64,000 nucleotides of DNA from contig CM068839.1 in the NCBI GenBank assembly GCA_028554795.2, forward strand, positions 18,304,043 through 18,368,042. Direction: 5' to 3'. Both the position numbers and the translations under genes were made by a program. Under the pieces are notes generated by a model. That model worked only from the letters and a program-made list of their open reading frames with translations. It did not search any database and was not told where the DNA came from. Positions 63,507-64,000 of the stretch are shown here, piece after piece. Position 1 is the stretch's first letter, and each line of letters starts with the position of its first letter. The stretch is from Sinohyriopsis cumingii (lineage: Eukaryota; Mollusca; Bivalvia; Unionida; Unionidae).

Positions 63507-64000
63507 AATTCTATGCTTCATGCCCTGTTTACAACTGCGTATTTTAATTTGTACATTATTAGTTTAGCTAGACGGGTTTAAAGATGTGAAATTCGATAAA
63601 CAAAGGTAAGAGGACACACAAGTACGTCATTTTTTTTAACTATTAAGATCGGGCACAATCAAAGTACATGTTAGCCTTTGTGTACTAGAGTGACATTAAT
63701 CATGTGAAATTGCATGATTACAGAGGAATTTATATACTCGACTTGCAGGACAACAAAATTGGAATCGCTTGTCATCTATTTAACATCTAAATAGGATCCT
63801 ATTCACAACTGTATTATTTTCGCCTCAGGTTAGCGATGATTTATTTTTGGTAGCGTATATCATTCCATTGTAGCTTACGTGGCAGTTAATATAATCATAC
63901 ATGTGGTGTATATTTCACTGCTGAACTTTTTAAGGAATGTTAAGTTATCAAGTAAACTAGAAAGCATTTAGACATTTGGTTTTCGCTACAGACGATTCTC
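63507..64000. other. host flank, nothing recognised
   Basis: Begins with the hAT duplication (AATTCTAT at 63507-63514). No gene or repeat is seen beyond it. Confidence 0.5.

Overview
The window is eukaryotic nuclear DNA, not a bacterial or phage contig. It is AT-rich, full of microsatellites and minisatellites, and carries tRNA-derived SINEs, LINE 3' ends, a hAT transposon and a spliced three-exon gene. The repeat content looks like an invertebrate, most likely a mollusc and perhaps a bivalve; that host assignment is inference.

The dominant content is two integrated, virus-like mobile elements of one family, related to Polintons/Mavericks and Polinton-like viruses. Element A (3655-19840, 16.2 kb) has perfect 310-bp terminal inverted repeats (TIRs), and all its core genes are open. 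Element B (47740-62435, 14.7 kb) has near-identical 250-bp TIRs but is decaying. Both begin AGCAGCAG, are flanked by exact 5-bp target duplications (TCTTC; GGTGC), and encode the same set: a double jelly-roll major capsid protein, small minor-capsid candidates, an adenovirus-type protease, a fibre-like protein, a candidate vertex protein, a packaging ATPase, a retrovirus-type integrase, a zinc-ribbon/phospholipase A2 protein that seems to need a -1 frameshift, and a very large replication protein fusing family B DNA polymerase, SF1 helicase and an HNH nuclease. A decayed third relative lies at about 1490-2720.

Layout: 1-3649 holds the decayed third copy and unassigned DNA. 3650-19845 is element A. 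19846-25544 is repeat-rich host DNA. 25545-27816 is a transposon-like gene with inverted ends and one premature stop. 29389-35334 is a beta-microseminoprotein-like secreted-protein gene on the minus strand in three exons. 35335-47370 is host DNA with tandem repeats, a tRNA-type SINE and LINE fragments. 47371-63506 is a hAT transposon split by element B.

How the element genes should work together (family knowledge plus inference): integrase joins the AGCAGCAG ends to target DNA, the polymerase-helicase copies the element, the ATPase packages DNA into a capsid built from the jelly-roll and minor proteins and matured by the protease, the fibre may attach to cells, and the PLA2 may breach a membrane during entry. 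The main novelties are the inversion of the whole structural-gene block between A and B, TIRs that each contain an inverted internal copy of the terminus, the conserved A_AAA_AAA slip site before the PLA2 domain, the polymerase-helicase-HNH fusion, repeated intergenic boxes in B, and a dense hairpin array in A.
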